A DNA stretch of 64,000 bases from Mesorhizobium sp. Root102 (GCF_001425625.1 NZ_LMCP01000014.1:30528-94527); one strand, 5' to 3'; shown: positions 9,686 to 19,195, numbered from the stretch's first letter. Notes: a model not told the origin generated them from the sequence alone. Program-made: numbers and translations.

Positions 9686-10690
9686 CTATTCTATGAGATC
9701 TCTGGCGGCCTCGAAGACTACCGGGTCCGATTTGAGGTGCTGCGCGATAATTCGGCTGATCTCTTCGCCACTGGTAACCTTCACCTTGGTTTCGCCCATC
9801 CTGTTGGCGTCAGCCAGGAATTCCGGATCCCTGGCCATCTCCAGATAGGCTTTGCGCAGAGCATCGACCGTCTCACCGGGTGTTCCCGGCGGCACCACTA
9901 GCGGGTGATGGAAATGCAAGCTCGATTCGATAAGGCTGACGGCCTGTCGAATCGTCGGGTCCTTTATCTTCTCGGAAAAACTCTCCAGCTTTTCTCCACT
10001 CGCGATGGTGCCTTCTCCGAATGTCCCGATGATGTTGATCGTATCGCGATTGACGGTGAGGACATAACTTGAAACGCCGCACAAGCCGGCGATTTCACCA
10101 CGCTGCATGGCCAATTGAATGTCCGCCGTGCCTTCGAAGCCGGTCACGATGTTGAACTTCGCCTTCAACCCGTTCTTGACCAGGGCCGGATAGATGTAGG
10201 TCGAACTGCTCCGGCCCGATGCCCCGATCAGGAAATCGGACCGCAGGAACTTCTCCATCGTGTCGATGCCGGAGCTCTTGGTCGTCATGCAATAGGCCGG
10301 ATCGTCGATGAGCGAGCCGATCCACTGCAGGGCGAGCGGATCGAAATTCGCGTTCTTCGGATCTAGGATAGGGGCATAGGCCATAGCCTCGCCGATCGAG
10401 GCGAGAACGCTGCCATCGGCGGGCTCGCTGCCCACCATCATCTTTACGAGTTTGAGGCTTCCGCCCCCCGGCACATTCTGAACCACGATGTTCGGATTAC
10501 CGGGCAGAAATTGGCCAAGGTGGCGTGCGATCAGCCGCGACGTCTGGTCATAGCCCCCGCCAGCACCGTAACCGACGTTGATCGTGATTGTCTTAAATTC
10601 AACCGCGTGCGCCGGCGTGCACAGCGCGAAGGCGAGGCCGGCAACGAGGAAGGAAAGGACGCGGAAAGCACCAAAGACCGTAGCGAACAT
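9686..10690 (-). CDS. tctC: TTT transporter periplasmic substrate-binding protein TctC
   Basis: Periplasmic solute receptor of the TTT system, 334 residues from the ATG at 10690. The N-terminus carries a signal peptide (hydrophobic VLSFLVAGLAFALC, cleavage after AHA), then a Bug/TctC domain beginning ITINVGYGAGGGYD. An in-frame upstream Met at 10705 is possible but unneeded. The gene is followed by its decayed paralogue and the fused TctA-TctB permease on the same strand, so it is the only intact receptor of this locus. The start of the sister copy aligns with the ATG at 10690, supporting that choice. Confidence 0.92.
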   Translation of the reverse strand: MFATVFGAFRVLSFLVAGLAFALCTPAHAVEFKTITINVGYGAGGGYDQTSRLIARHLGQFLPGNPNIVVQNVPGGGSLKLVKMMVGSEPADGSVLASIGEAMAYAPILDPKNANFDPLALQWIGSLIDDPAYCMTTKSSGIDTMEKFLRSDFLIGASGRSSSTYIYPALVKNGLKAKFNIVTGFEGTADIQLAMQRGEIAGLCGVSSYVLTVNRDTINIIGTFGEGTIASGEKLESFSEKIKDPTIRQAVSLIESSLHFHHPLVVPPGTPGETVDALRKAYLEMARDPEFLADANRMGETKVKVTSGEEISRIIAQHLKSDPVVFEAARDLIE

Positions 10691-10861
10691 ATAGACCCCG
10701 TACAAAACCCGAAAATCGTTCTAGCCTATGGCTCCGGAAATCGGAATTGATTTTCGGCGGGGGACGGTACGGGTATCAGATAATTGTCGAGGTCGATTGC
10801 GGCGCGGGATGAGCGATCGACGGCAGCGGTCACCCACGACAAGTCGTGCCCACAGCATTAC

Positions 10862-11449
10862 CTAGCCGGTGCTGCCGACAACGATAGCGCTACCCGGCCG
10901 CGCGGCGGGAAAGTCGTGGAAGTGGACGACCACCCCGTCAGCGTCGATCAGGATCACGGCATACGCGGGAGGCTCGTGGCCAAGGCTCCAGCTGTCCGAA
11001 AAATCGAGCGCGGTCTGATGATTGGTGCTGCGCAGCGTGCTCACCGGAATACCGCGCCAGCTGCCGGCGATCAGCCGATGGACATGCCCAGCGAAGATAT
11101 GACGGACATTGCCGTGGCGCAGTAGGACATCGTGCAACGCATTGGCGTCGGTGAGCATGACACGGTCAAGCTCGGGGATATGAATCCTGAACGGCGGATG
11201 ATGCATGAACAGGAAGACCGGCCGGTCGCGCGCCTCTTCCAGTCTCTCGCCTAGCCAACGCAGGCGCGCCTCGCACAGCCTGCCCTCGACATGGCCGCTG
11301 TCCAGTGTGTCAAGCAGGACCAGGCGGCCCTCGCTTCTGTCGACGACGCTTTGGACGAAACCGTTTTCCGCAACCGCTTCCGGGAACATCTCGACAAACA
11401 GCATCCGGTCGTCATGGTTGCCGAGCATCAGCCGGCAGGGCGGAACCAA
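10862..11449 (-). pseudogene. Metallophosphoesterase fragment, N-terminus missing
   Basis: About 195 codons of a calcineurin-like (CpdA/Icc-type) phosphoesterase. The GNHD motif (LMLGNHDDR), the HHPPF histidine block and the GHVH motif are present. The N-terminal metal ligands (DxH and GD motifs, normally about 75 residues upstream) are absent because the frame is joined at about 11450 to the tail of a short-chain dehydrogenase gene. With half of the bimetal site gone it should be inactive. The formal open frame extends to 11512, but residues beyond about 11449 belong to the neighbouring remnant in another frame. Confidence 0.8.
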
Positions 11450-11735
11450 CCCTGCCAGCCGCCGTCCATCGGCAAGGTCGTGTCGGTGATCTGATTGGCG
11501 GAGTCCGAGCACAGGAACAGCGTCAGCGCGGCAAGCTCGTCGACGGTGACGAATTCCTTGGTCGGCTGGGCGGCGAGCAGCACATCATGCTTGACCTGTT
11601 CCTCGGTCATGCCGCGCGTCTTCATCGTGTCCGGGATCTGCCTTTCGACCAGCGGCGTCCAGACGTAACCCGGCGCGATGGCGTTGACGGTGACGCCGTC
11701 GATCGCTGCTTCCAGCGCCACCGTCTTGGTCAGTC
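11428..11735 (-). pseudogene. 3-hydroxybutyrate dehydrogenase fragment (C-terminal half)
   Basis: The sequence LTKTVALEAA, VNAIAPGYVWTPLVE, QIPDTMK, LLAAQPTKEFVTV and MDGGW matches the C-terminal half of BdhA-type short-chain dehydrogenases. The NAD-binding N-terminus and catalytic Ser/Tyr-Lys region are missing: upstream, the same frame runs straight into a phosphate-transporter fragment. At the 3' end the family's last residues are replaced by a few codons overlapping the phosphoesterase remnant. The frame itself is open across the PiT junction, giving a chimeric 226-codon ORF (11428-12108) that is not a recognisable functional protein. Confidence 0.82.
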
Positions 11736-12144
11736 CTGAGCCGAGATTCCACAGGATCGCCGCGACGAGCAGCGCGAACACTATGGCAAAGCCGGAGGAC
11801 AAGCCGACCTGCAGGATCAGTTCCACCGGCAGCAGCGACAGGATGCCGAAGGCGACCGCGCCGCTGGAAGTGAGAACCCCGAGGAAATTGAAGGCGCCCG
11901 ACCACATTACGGCGAATTCGGCCGGCATGGAGCGTGTGTAGATGACCGTCGCCACCGCGTTGGCGGTGTCATGGAAGCCGTTGATGAACTCGAAGCCGAG
12001 CGCGATCAGCAAAGCGATGCCGAGCAGGATCCACGGCACGGTCTTGGCCACCGCCTGATCCTGGATGAGCGCATAGCCGACATAGAAAATGCCGACGAGC
12101 ACCAGCACGCCGACGGCCGGCAGGAACCACTTCGCGCCACCCCA
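11736..12144 (-). pseudogene. PiT-family inorganic phosphate transporter fragment
   Basis: About 136 codons typical of the N-terminal region of PitA-like transporters: ALGFEFINGFHDTANAVAT, YTRSMPAEFAVMWSG, then hydrophobic segments GAVAFGILSLLPVELI and FALLVAAILWN. The first part of the protein is lost (an in-frame TAA at 12145-12147 closes the frame) and everything after the NLGSG segment is replaced by dehydrogenase sequence at about 11735. Only two or three of the usual ten or more membrane segments remain, so it cannot transport. Confidence 0.82.
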
Positions 12145-12372
12145 TTAATCCAGCGGATGATCCGGTCTCGGAATACCCGCCTCGCTATAAACTATATCCA
12201 CCATGTCCCACTCCTATTGCATGGCAGCAAAGAACCGGGATGGACGCTATGTACGCACAATGAACCCTGTGGGACGATGACGAACACAATGTCCGCGGAT
12301 ATTTCAGGCGAAAAGCCTGGCGACCGACGCCGTCACGCGTCGCTGGATTGCGTCTCCAGGATCGCCGAAACA

Positions 12373-12405
12373 GGGCCGCGCGCGTCACCGAAACGCACGC
12401 GGCCC
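12373..12405 (-). terminator. Possible terminator hairpin after the amino-acid binding protein gene
   Basis: GC-rich inverted repeat GGGCCGCG ... CGCGGCCC directly downstream of the stop at 12416. It lacks a clear T tract, so it may be only a stabilising hairpin. Confidence 0.4.
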
Positions 12406-12415
12406 GGCTAGGATA

Positions 12416-13423
12416 TCAGCGCGCCGGCGGCGCGTACATCAGGCCGCCGGCGTTCCACAGCGCATTGATGCCGCGCGCTATCTTCAGCTGGCTGGACTGA
12501 CCGAGATTGCGCTCGAACATCTCGCCGTAATTGCCAACCTTGGCGACGATGTTGTAGGCGAAGGTAGGCTCGAGCCCAAGCTGCTGGCCATTGTCACCGT
12601 CGACGCCGAGGAAGCGGCGGATCGTCGGATTCTGTGACTTCAGCGAGGCTTCCGCATTGGCCCGGGTGATGCCTTCCTCTTCCGCCTCGATCAGCGAGAA
12701 CAGTGTCCAGCGCACAATGTCGAACCACTTGTCGTCGCCCTTGCGAACGGCCGGGCCGAGCGGTTCCTTCGAAATGATCTCGGGCAGCACTGTGAAGGCG
12801 GCGGGGTCGGTCAGCTTCAGGCGCTGCGCATAGAGCGCCGATGCGTCCGTGGTGTAGACATCGCAGCGGCCGCTATCGAATGCCTTGATGATGCTGTCGG
12901 CGGAATCGATGACCACCGCCTCGTACTTCATCTTGTTGGCGCTGAAATAGTCGGCGACATTCTGCTCTGTGGTCGTGCCCTGCTCCGCGCAGACCGTCGC
13001 GCCGGTGAGCTTGAGCGCGCTGTCGACACCGAGGTCCTTGCGCACCATGAAGCCCTGGCCGTCATAATAGGCGGCGCCGGCGAAGTGGATGCCCATGCCC
13101 GTGTCACGCGACAGCGTCCACGTCGACTGCCGCGACAGAATATCGACGGTACCCGCTTGCAGGGCGGTGAAGCGTTCCTTGGTCGACAGCGCCACATAGC
13201 TCACCTTGTCGGGGTCGCCGAAAACGGCGGCCGAGACAGCGCGGCAGAAATCGATGTCGAAACCACCCCATTTCCCTTGGTCGTCGGGTGACGAAAAACC
13301 GGCGACGCCCTGGCTGACGCCGCACAGGATCGAACCCCTCTGCTTGACGATGTCGAACGTATCCGCCCGCGCCGGCATCGTGACCGATGCAAGCAAGAGC
13401 GCGGTGATGACTGCATGTCTCAT
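12416..13423 (-). CDS. Amino-acid ABC transporter periplasmic binding protein (AapJ-like)
   Basis: 335-residue periplasmic receptor. A short signal peptide (VITALLLASVTMPARA) is followed by the SBP_bac_3 domain; ILCGVSQGVAGFSSPD, WGGFDIDFCRAVSAAVFGD and LSRQSTWTLSRDTG are characteristic of the general L-amino-acid receptor family AapJ. The ATG at 13423 has a strong AAGGGAGGAAACAG site. No permease or ATPase genes are next to it, so it must use a transporter encoded elsewhere. The upstream gene on the same strand is the kinase/aminotransferase fusion, 124 bp away, which suggests it delivers that enzyme's substrate. Confidence 0.9.
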   Translation of the reverse strand: MRHAVITALLLASVTMPARADTFDIVKQRGSILCGVSQGVAGFSSPDDQGKWGGFDIDFCRAVSAAVFGDPDKVSYVALSTKERFTALQAGTVDILSRQSTWTLSRDTGMGIHFAGAAYYDGQGFMVRKDLGVDSALKLTGATVCAEQGTTTEQNVADYFSANKMKYEAVVIDSADSIIKAFDSGRCDVYTTDASALYAQRLKLTDPAAFTVLPEIISKEPLGPAVRKGDDKWFDIVRWTLFSLIEAEEEGITRANAEASLKSQNPTIRRFLGVDGDNGQQLGLEPTFAYNIVAKVGNYGEMFERNLGQSSQLKIARGINALWNAGGLMYAPPAR

Positions 13424-13547
13424 GATCTGTTTCCTCCCTTGATGAGGCAAAGCCTCTCCTGCCGCCGGCACGTGGAGCGCCGGAAGTTCGTGAAAATCGC
13501 TGTCCCTAAAACTCTGTCCGCGCGCCGCCTGGGCGTGCGGATCCGCC

Positions 13548-16500
13548 CTACGTCCCTTCCGCCAGAACCGCCGCCAGCGTCTCATCGAGAACGCCGACCA
13601 GATGATCGGCGTTGGCCCGGCTGAAGATCATCGGCGGGCGCATCTTCAGCACGTTGTCGTGCGGCCCTTCGGTGCCGATCAGCACGCCGCGTGCCCTGAC
13701 CCCGTCATTGACGTGGCGCGCTAGGGCGGTCGCCGGCGCCTTGCTTTTGCGGTCCTCGACCAGTTCGATACCGAGGAAGAGCCCTTGGCCGCGCACGTCG
13801 CCGATGATGTCGTAGCGGGACTGCAAGGCCTTGAACCTGGCTATAAGATAGTCGCCGATCTCCAGCGCATTGCGCCTGAGGCCGTCGCGCTCGATGACGT
13901 CGAGCACCGCAAGCCCGGCCGCACAGGACACCGGATTGCCACCGAAAGTGTTGAAATATTCCATGCCGTTGTTGAACGAGGCGGCGATCTCGGTGGTCGT
14001 CACCAAGGCCGCCATCGGATGGCCGTTGCCGATCGGCTTGCCCATGGTGACGATGTCGGGCGTCACCCCTTGCGTCTCGAAAGCCCACCAATGGCTGCCG
14101 ACGCGGCCGAAGCCGACCTGCACCTCGTCGGCCGCACAAATGCCGCCGGCGGCCCGCACCATCGCATAGACTTCCGTGAGATAGCCGTCCGGCAGGAACA
14201 CCTGGCCGGCGACGCTGGGGATAGATTCCGCCAGGAACAGGCCAGGCGCCCGGCCTTGTCTCGCCATATCAGCGATCTGCTCGGCGACACTCTCGGCAAA
14301 GCGTTTTGCTTGCTCCGCCAGCGGCCATTCGGCCGGGGCATGGTAGCTGTCGGGGATGATCGCCTCGAACACATGCGGCGGGCGCCCCTTGCCGCCCTTG
14401 CGCTTGTATTTGTAAGGGCTGAGTTCGATCAGTTCCTGCGTCGTGCCGTGATATCCCCAGTCGAGCACGATCGCCTCGCTGCGGCCGGTATGGGCTCGCG
14501 CCATGCGCAGCATCAGGCTGTTGGCCTCGCTGCCCGAACAGGCGAAGGACGCCACCGACAGGCCTGCGGGCAAGGTCGCCGTCAGCCGTTCCGCATAAGT
14601 GACGATGGCGTCGTGCAGATAGCGTGTGTTGGTGTTGAGTTTCGCCGCCTGCCTGGCGATCGCTTCGACCACATCGGGATGGGCATGACCGAGGTGGCAG
14701 ACATTGTTGAAGCAATCGAGATAGGCGCGCCCAGTATCGTCGATCAGCCAGACGCCTTCTCCGCGCACGAACTTGATCGGCTCGGAATAGGAGATCGAGA
14801 GATTGGGCAGCAACGACGCCTTGCGCGCGGCAACGATCTGCGGACGGGAACGACCGCTTTTATGGAAGGTTTCGGGCGGAATGCCGGCCAGCTCAGCGGC
14901 GTCCGGAAACAGCTCTTGCCAGACGGCAAGATAGCGTTCTTCGCCGACGCCAAGGATGTCGCGCGCGGCCAGGCTTGCATCCGTCGATATCTGGAAATGC
15001 AGATGCGGCGCCCAGCCGCCATTCTCCGCGGCCGTGCCCATTTCGCCAACGAGCGCGCCTGCTTCCAGGTGGTCGCCGGCCTTCAGCCGCCGTCCTGCCT
15101 CATGCGCCATATGCCCCCACAGGGTGACGAAGGGTGGGCATCCCGGCGGCGCATGTTCCAGCGCCACCAGGCAGCCATAGCCGAGCGGATCCTCCTCGAT
15201 CTCGACGCTTCTGACGGTGGCGGCCAGTGGCGTGTAGAGCCGCGTACCCGCCGGCATGAACAGATCGAGGCCCAGATGATTGGCACGGCGGGCGCCTTCG
15301 ACGAACCGCGAGCGGAAGATGTCGCTGGTGTAGACCGTGCGTGCCTCGCCCCACGGGCCGATGCCGAGCGCAATGCCATGCTCGGCGCAATAGGCATCCC
15401 ACCATGCGGTCGCCTGGTCGGGCTGCTGAGCGGCCGATGTCACCGTCATTGGACTTTGCGGATCGCCGTACGGCACGATCGCCTTGGCAAGCGTCGCCGG
15501 ATGGCGGTCGAGAATTGGCGCAAGTTGCGCGCGGTTCGCAGTGATCCAGCGCGTGATGGCGCGCGCTCCGGGCGCGGCCTCGAAGCCGCAGGCGTGGCGC
15601 AGGATCGCCGTCGCGAAGCGCCGGTTCATCGCTCCCAAGCGCCGCAGCAGGCGCCAGGCCGGCGCTTCCGAAATGGACAGATAGGGATTGTCGGTGGTCC
15701 GCTCCTTGCGCGCCGCCGACAGCGTCACCGAGGTGACGAGACGCATCGCAATGAGATCGAAGAGCAGATCGAGCTCCTCTTCACGCAGCGGATACTCGGC
15801 ATGGAACCCGCCGGCAAGACGGGCGGCAGCGCCGATCGGATCTTCGGCATCGAGGATGGCATAAGCACAGGCGACCGCAACCTCGGCGATCAGCACGCTG
15901 TGCAAGGCATCGCCGAAATCGATCAGCCCGGCGACATGCTCTGGCCGCTCCGGATCGACGAGCACGTTCCAGTCATTGGCGTCGTTGTGGATCACCTGCG
16001 CCCGCAGCGCCTGCAGTCGGGGCGCGATCGCGGCATCGAAATGATCGAGGAACCGCTCCAGCAAGGCGCGATCCTGCTCATCGTCGATGTGGTGAAGGCG
16101 TTGCCGCGCAGCACCGGCCCGGCGAATGTCCCAGTCGAACGTGCGCAGCGCGCCGGGGTGGATGAAGCCTTGCAGTGCGCGGTCCAACCGGCCGAGCGCG
16201 CCGCCGAGGCTTTCAAGCAGCTCCGGAGTGGACGGGCTCTCAGCCAGCGGCCGGCCGGCAAGCCAGGAGACCAGGCGCACGGCATGGTCTTCGCCACCGG
16301 CGCCGGTGGCGCGAGCGAGAGATGTTCCCCGCGCCGTCATCCTGAGACGCGGTACTGCGAGATGAGGACTGTTGCGCTCGAGGTGGTCGAACAGCGCCGT
16401 CTGGAACTCGCTCTCACCGAGCGGCTCGCTGGCGTTGACGATCTTGAGGATCCACAACGAATGGTCGGATGCGGTCAGCTTGAAATTCTGGTCGCGCTCG

Positions 16501-16604
16501 CTGTCCAGCGATGTGACGCTGCCGGCAATGCCGAAATGCCGCGCGGCGATATCAATGGCCTCGCTTTGCGAGAACTGAGGCGCTGGGTGGGAAACATTGG
16601 TCAT
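13548..16604 (-). CDS. Fusion of APH-type kinase, M23/LytM domain and class III aminotransferase (phospho-lyase-like)
   Basis: A 1018-residue three-domain protein. Residues 1-340 are an aminoglycoside-phosphotransferase-like kinase with catalytic D208 in [12 protein letters not shown] and a later IDFGD. Residues about 400-560 are an M23/LytM domain keeping metal motifs NHLGLD and PHLHF. Residues about 590-1018 form a PLP fold-type I class III aminotransferase with Schiff-base K856 ([10 protein letters not shown]). Fusions of this kind were used in identifying human hydroxylysine kinase and the ammoniophospholyases for phosphohydroxylysine and phosphoethanolamine, so kinase plus phospho-lyase on a hydroxy-amine or amino acid is the best inference. 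No signal peptide is seen, so the M23 domain is unlikely to cut peptidoglycan. I prefer the ATG at 16604. An Lrp regulator is divergent. Confidence 0.88.
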   Translation of the reverse strand: MTNVSHPAPQFSQSEAIDIAARHFGIAGSVTSLDSERDQNFKLTASDHSLWILKIVNASEPLGESEFQTALFDHLERNSPHLAVPRLRMTARGTSLARATGAGGEDHAVRLVSWLAGRPLAESPSTPELLESLGGALGRLDRALQGFIHPGALRTFDWDIRRAGAARQRLHHIDDEQDRALLERFLDHFDAAIAPRLQALRAQVIHNDANDWNVLVDPERPEHVAGLIDFGDALHSVLIAEVAVACAYAILDAEDPIGAAARLAGGFHAEYPLREEELDLLFDLIAMRLVTSVTLSAARKERTTDNPYLSISEAPAWRLLRRLGAMNRRFATAILRHACGFEAAPGARAITRWITANRAQLAPILDRHPATLAKAIVPYGDPQSPMTVTSAAQQPDQATAWWDAYCAEHGIALGIGPWGEARTVYTSDIFRSRFVEGARRANHLGLDLFMPAGTRLYTPLAATVRSVEIEEDPLGYGCLVALEHAPPGCPPFVTLWGHMAHEAGRRLKAGDHLEAGALVGEMGTAAENGGWAPHLHFQISTDASLAARDILGVGEERYLAVWQELFPDAAELAGIPPETFHKSGRSRPQIVAARKASLLPNLSISYSEPIKFVRGEGVWLIDDTGRAYLDCFNNVCHLGHAHPDVVEAIARQAAKLNTNTRYLHDAIVTYAERLTATLPAGLSVASFACSGSEANSLMLRMARAHTGRSEAIVLDWGYHGTTQELIELSPYKYKRKGGKGRPPHVFEAIIPDSYHAPAEWPLAEQAKRFAESVAEQIADMARQGRAPGLFLAESIPSVAGQVFLPDGYLTEVYAMVRAAGGICAADEVQVGFGRVGSHWWAFETQGVTPDIVTMGKPIGNGHPMAALVTTTEIAASFNNGMEYFNTFGGNPVSCAAGLAVLDVIERDGLRRNALEIGDYLIARFKALQSRYDIIGDVRGQGLFLGIELVEDRKSKAPATALARHVNDGVRARGVLIGTEGPHDNVLKMRPPMIFSRANADHLVGVLDETLAAVLAEGT

Positions 16605-16735
16605 CGGCAATCCGCATCTGCTTTCTCAAAGCTTGGCATGGGCTTGAAAATCGGGCATCCGGCAAAGCGTCGGTTGCGCCGTCACAATGACTGCATTGGC
16701 CGGCACATTAACGGAAGCGGATGGGAGCGGCTGTG

Positions 16736-17176
16736 ATGAGGGAACTGGACGCCAAGGACAGGGACATTCTCGGCATCCTGTCGAAGGAGGCTCGCATCCC
16801 GCTGAAGACGCTTGCGGGGCGCATCGGCCTGTCGCGCAGCGCGACGAGCGAGCGGGTGGCATCGCTGGAAAAAAGCGGCGTCATCCGTGGCTACCGCGCC
16901 GATATCGGTCAGATGGACAAGGGACTGGTCTGCGCCTTCCTGCTCGTCACACTGATACGCACGCCGTCGATCGGCATTCTCGACCAGCTGGCACGCTATC
17001 CGGAAGTCCGGCGGGTATCATCGGTCAGCGGCCAGCTCGATCTGATTGTCGAGGTCGAGGTGCCGTCCATCGACAGGCTGAACACACTGCGCGATCTGAT
17101 CGCCAGTCATGGCGGTGTCGAGGACCTCACAACCGCGATCGTCCTGCGCCGCGATATCGAGCGCGCGGTGGATTGA
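16736..17176 (+). CDS. Lrp/AsnC-family transcriptional regulator
   Basis: 146-residue regulator with an N-terminal helix-turn-helix (LDAKDRDILGILSKEARIPL to RSATSERVASLEKSGVI) and a C-terminal RAM/AsnC effector domain (RRVSSVSGQLDLIVEVEV). The ATG at 16736 lies 8 bp after GGGAG; an in-frame ATG at 16721 would place that site inside the gene. It is transcribed away from the kinase/aminotransferase fusion across a 131-bp gap, the classic layout for an Lrp protein controlling an adjacent amino-acid catabolic gene in response to that amino acid (inference). Confidence 0.92.
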   Translation: MRELDAKDRDILGILSKEARIPLKTLAGRIGLSRSATSERVASLEKSGVIRGYRADIGQMDKGLVCAFLLVTLIRTPSIGILDQLARYPEVRRVSSVSGQLDLIVEVEVPSIDRLNTLRDLIASHGGVEDLTTAIVLRRDIERAVD

Positions 17177-17193
17177 GCGCTCCGACCAAGCGC

Positions 17194-17727
17194 CTATTTG
17201 GCAATCTCAAGCAAGGACGATACCAGCAGCTCTCGCTCGTCTTTCGACAGGACATCCGCATCGAAGAGGTTCATGCTGCGCAACCCCTCGATGGCGAGGT
17301 AGCAGACCAGCAGCGATTTGAGGTCCGGCGTCTCGCCCTTCAGCCGCTCGAAAAGCTGCCGCTTGAATGTCTTTATCGGCGTCATGAAATCGGGGTCCTC
17401 GGCGATCGCCGAGAAGATCCAGGAGGCGGACGGCTGCTTGTCCTCGCAATCATTGGCCGACAGCCTGATGTAGACGGCCAGCGGATTTTCGTCCTTGTCA
17501 TTCGCGCGGGCGGATTCCAGCGCGTGCTCGAATTCACGCAGATAGCCTTCGACCAAACCCTGCATCAATTTGGCCTTGGTCGGGAAATTATAGAGAAGCC
17601 CGCCCTTCGATACACCGGCGCGGCTGGCGACCGCTTCCAGCGACAGGCTTCCGGGCCCGGATTCCCGTGCGACTTCGGCCGCCGCAGCGAGAATCTTCTC
17701 GCGCGAGTTCGTTCTCTGGGCTCTCAT
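17194..17727 (-). CDS. TetR-family repressor of the adjacent RND efflux operon
   Basis: 177-residue TetR/AcrR protein. The N-terminal HTH is clear (REKILAAAAEVARESGPGSL, GVSKGGLLYNFPTK); the C-terminal part resembles the TetR_C ligand domains of efflux regulators. The ATG at 17727 is preceded by AAGGGAGG. It is divergent from the membrane-fusion/RND genes, with a palindrome at 17765-17778 between them, so autorepression plus pump repression is the likely scheme. It converges with the Lrp gene, leaving 17 bp. Confidence 0.92.
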   Translation of the reverse strand: MRAQRTNSREKILAAAAEVARESGPGSLSLEAVASRAGVSKGGLLYNFPTKAKLMQGLVEGYLREFEHALESARANDKDENPLAVYIRLSANDCEDKQPSASWIFSAIAEDPDFMTPIKTFKRQLFERLKGETPDLKSLLVCYLAIEGLRSMNLFDADVLSKDERELLVSSLLEIAK

Positions 17728-17764
17728 GGCGCCTCCCTTCGCGAGCTTAGGCCCAATTGACAAG

Positions 17765-17778
17765 ACCGTCCAGACGGT
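17765..17778. promoter_or_regulatory. Candidate TetR operator
   Basis: Perfect inverted repeat ACCGTC-CA-GACGGT located 38 bp upstream of the tetR-type start and 95 bp upstream of the efflux operon start. Palindromes of this kind are typical of TetR-controlled RND systems in rhizobia and brucellae. Confidence 0.6.
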
Positions 17779-17872
17779 ACAGTAAGACCGCCACTATTTG
17801 AAATCGGGACCCGCAGTCGATATGTGTCCCGATGTCCGCGCTTCGCGCCGGATTTCGACTGAGGGGACTTCC

Positions 17873-19195
17873 TTGTTCAAGCGCATACTCCGTATCTTTA
17901 TCATCGTTCTGGTTCTGGCCGTGCTCGTCGTCGTGGTCGGCGGTATCGTCGGCTTCAACTTCCTGCGCGACAACGGCATCAAGCAGTATTTCGCCTCGAT
18001 GAAGCCGCCGGCGGCAACCGTGTCGACGACGATCGCCAAGCCGTCGACCTGGACGCCGGGCGTCGAGGCGATCGGTACGGTCAAGGCGGTGCGCGGTGTT
18101 GACCTGACGGTAGAGACCACCGGTGTCGTCAAGGACATCCTTTTCCATGCCAACCAGAAGGTTGCGGACGGCGCGGTCCTGCTGCAGCTCGACGATGCGG
18201 TCGAGCGCGCAGATCTAGAAGCGACGAAGGCGCAAGTGGCGGTCGTCCAGATGGCGCTGACGCGCGCCATTGAACTGCAGAGGCGCGGCGTTAATGCGGA
18301 CGCTACGCTCGACACGGCGCGGGCAACCGCAACGGCAACCGCTGCGCAAGTGAGCAAACTGCAGGCGGTGCTCGACCAGAAGCAGCTGACGGCGCCTTTC
18401 AGCGGCATGGTGGGTATCCCGAAAATCGACCTCGGCCAGTACCTGGCGCCCGGCACCGCTGTAGTGACGCTGCAGGATCTCGACACCATGCGGGTCGATT
18501 TCTCGGTTCCCGAACAGCAACTCCCGCTGCTCAAGATCGGCCAGACGGTTCGATTGGGCTTCGGCGGCGAGGACAGGCCGTTTGCCGGCGCCATTCGCGG
18601 CATCGACCCGAAGATCGACTCGTCCAGCCGGCTGGTGAATGTCAGGGCGGAAGTCGCCAATCCCGACGGCAAGCTGACCCCTGGCCAGTTCGTGCAGGTG
18701 CGCGTCGAACTGCCTGAAGAGCAGAACGTGCTGACGCTACCGCAGACGGCACTGACGACAAGCCTCTATGGCGACTACATCTTCGTGGTGCAGCCAGCGA
18801 AGCCTGCCGAGGCGGCCCCGGCGCAGGCAGCCAAGCCGGAAGAAAAACCAGCCGCGGCGGCCACCGACAAACCGGCTGACGCCAAGCGAGCCGATGCCAT
18901 GAAGCCGGCGGCTGATGCAACGAAGCCCGCCGCCGATGCGGCAAAGCCAGCGGACAAGGCTGCCGATGCGGCCAAGCCGGCTGCGGAAGGTGACAAGCCT
19001 GCGCTGGTGTTGTCGCAGGTGTTCGTCAAGCCAGGCCGCCGCAATCAAGGCATGGTCGAGATCGTCGAGGGGCTGAAGGCCGGCGACGAGGTCGTCACTG
19101 CCGGTCAGAACCGTCTCTTCAACGGCATGTCCGTCGCTGTGGACAACACCATTGATCCGACCAAATCGGCGAACAAGCAGGCCGACCAGCAATGA
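17873..19195 (+). CDS. RND efflux system membrane fusion protein (AcrA/MexE-like)
   Basis: Periplasmic adaptor linking the inner-membrane RND pump to an outer-membrane channel; about 440 residues. An N-terminal membrane anchor (IVLVLAVLVVVVGGIVGFNF) is followed by barrel-sandwich, hairpin and beta-barrel segments (TVKAVRGVDLTVETTGVV; LTAPFSGMVGIPKIDLGQYL). Unusual is an Ala/Lys/Pro-rich low-complexity insert of about 70 residues, encoded at about 18790-19003, between the beta-barrel and membrane-proximal domains. I chose the TTG at 17873 after GAGGGGACTT because the protein there begins directly with basic residues and the anchor; the frame stays open to an ATG at 17798. The gene overlaps the pump gene by 4 bp. 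Confidence 0.9.
   Translation: MFKRILRIFIIVLVLAVLVVVVGGIVGFNFLRDNGIKQYFASMKPPAATVSTTIAKPSTWTPGVEAIGTVKAVRGVDLTVETTGVVKDILFHANQKVADGAVLLQLDDAVERADLEATKAQVAVVQMALTRAIELQRRGVNADATLDTARATATATAAQVSKLQAVLDQKQLTAPFSGMVGIPKIDLGQYLAPGTAVVTLQDLDTMRVDFSVPEQQLPLLKIGQTVRLGFGGEDRPFAGAIRGIDPKIDSSSRLVNVRAEVANPDGKLTPGQFVQVRVELPEEQNVLTLPQTALTTSLYGDYIFVVQPAKPAEAAPAQAAKPEEKPAAAATDKPADAKRADAMKPAADATKPAADAAKPADKAADAAKPAAEGDKPALVLSQVFVKPGRRNQGMVEIVEGLKAGDEVVTAGQNRLFNGMSVAVDNTIDPTKSANKQADQQ

Noticed and set aside
11428..12108. Possible novel fusion protein of a phosphate transporter and a dehydrogenase
   Set aside because: Both parts are truncated inside their folds (incomplete membrane bundle, no cofactor site), and a third truncated gene follows; deletion scars explain it better.
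13785..16736. 983-codon open frame on the plus strand
   Set aside because: It is the antisense shadow of the kinase-M23-aminotransferase gene; the minus-strand frame has clear family motifs, and long antisense frames are expected in GC-rich codon-biased DNA.
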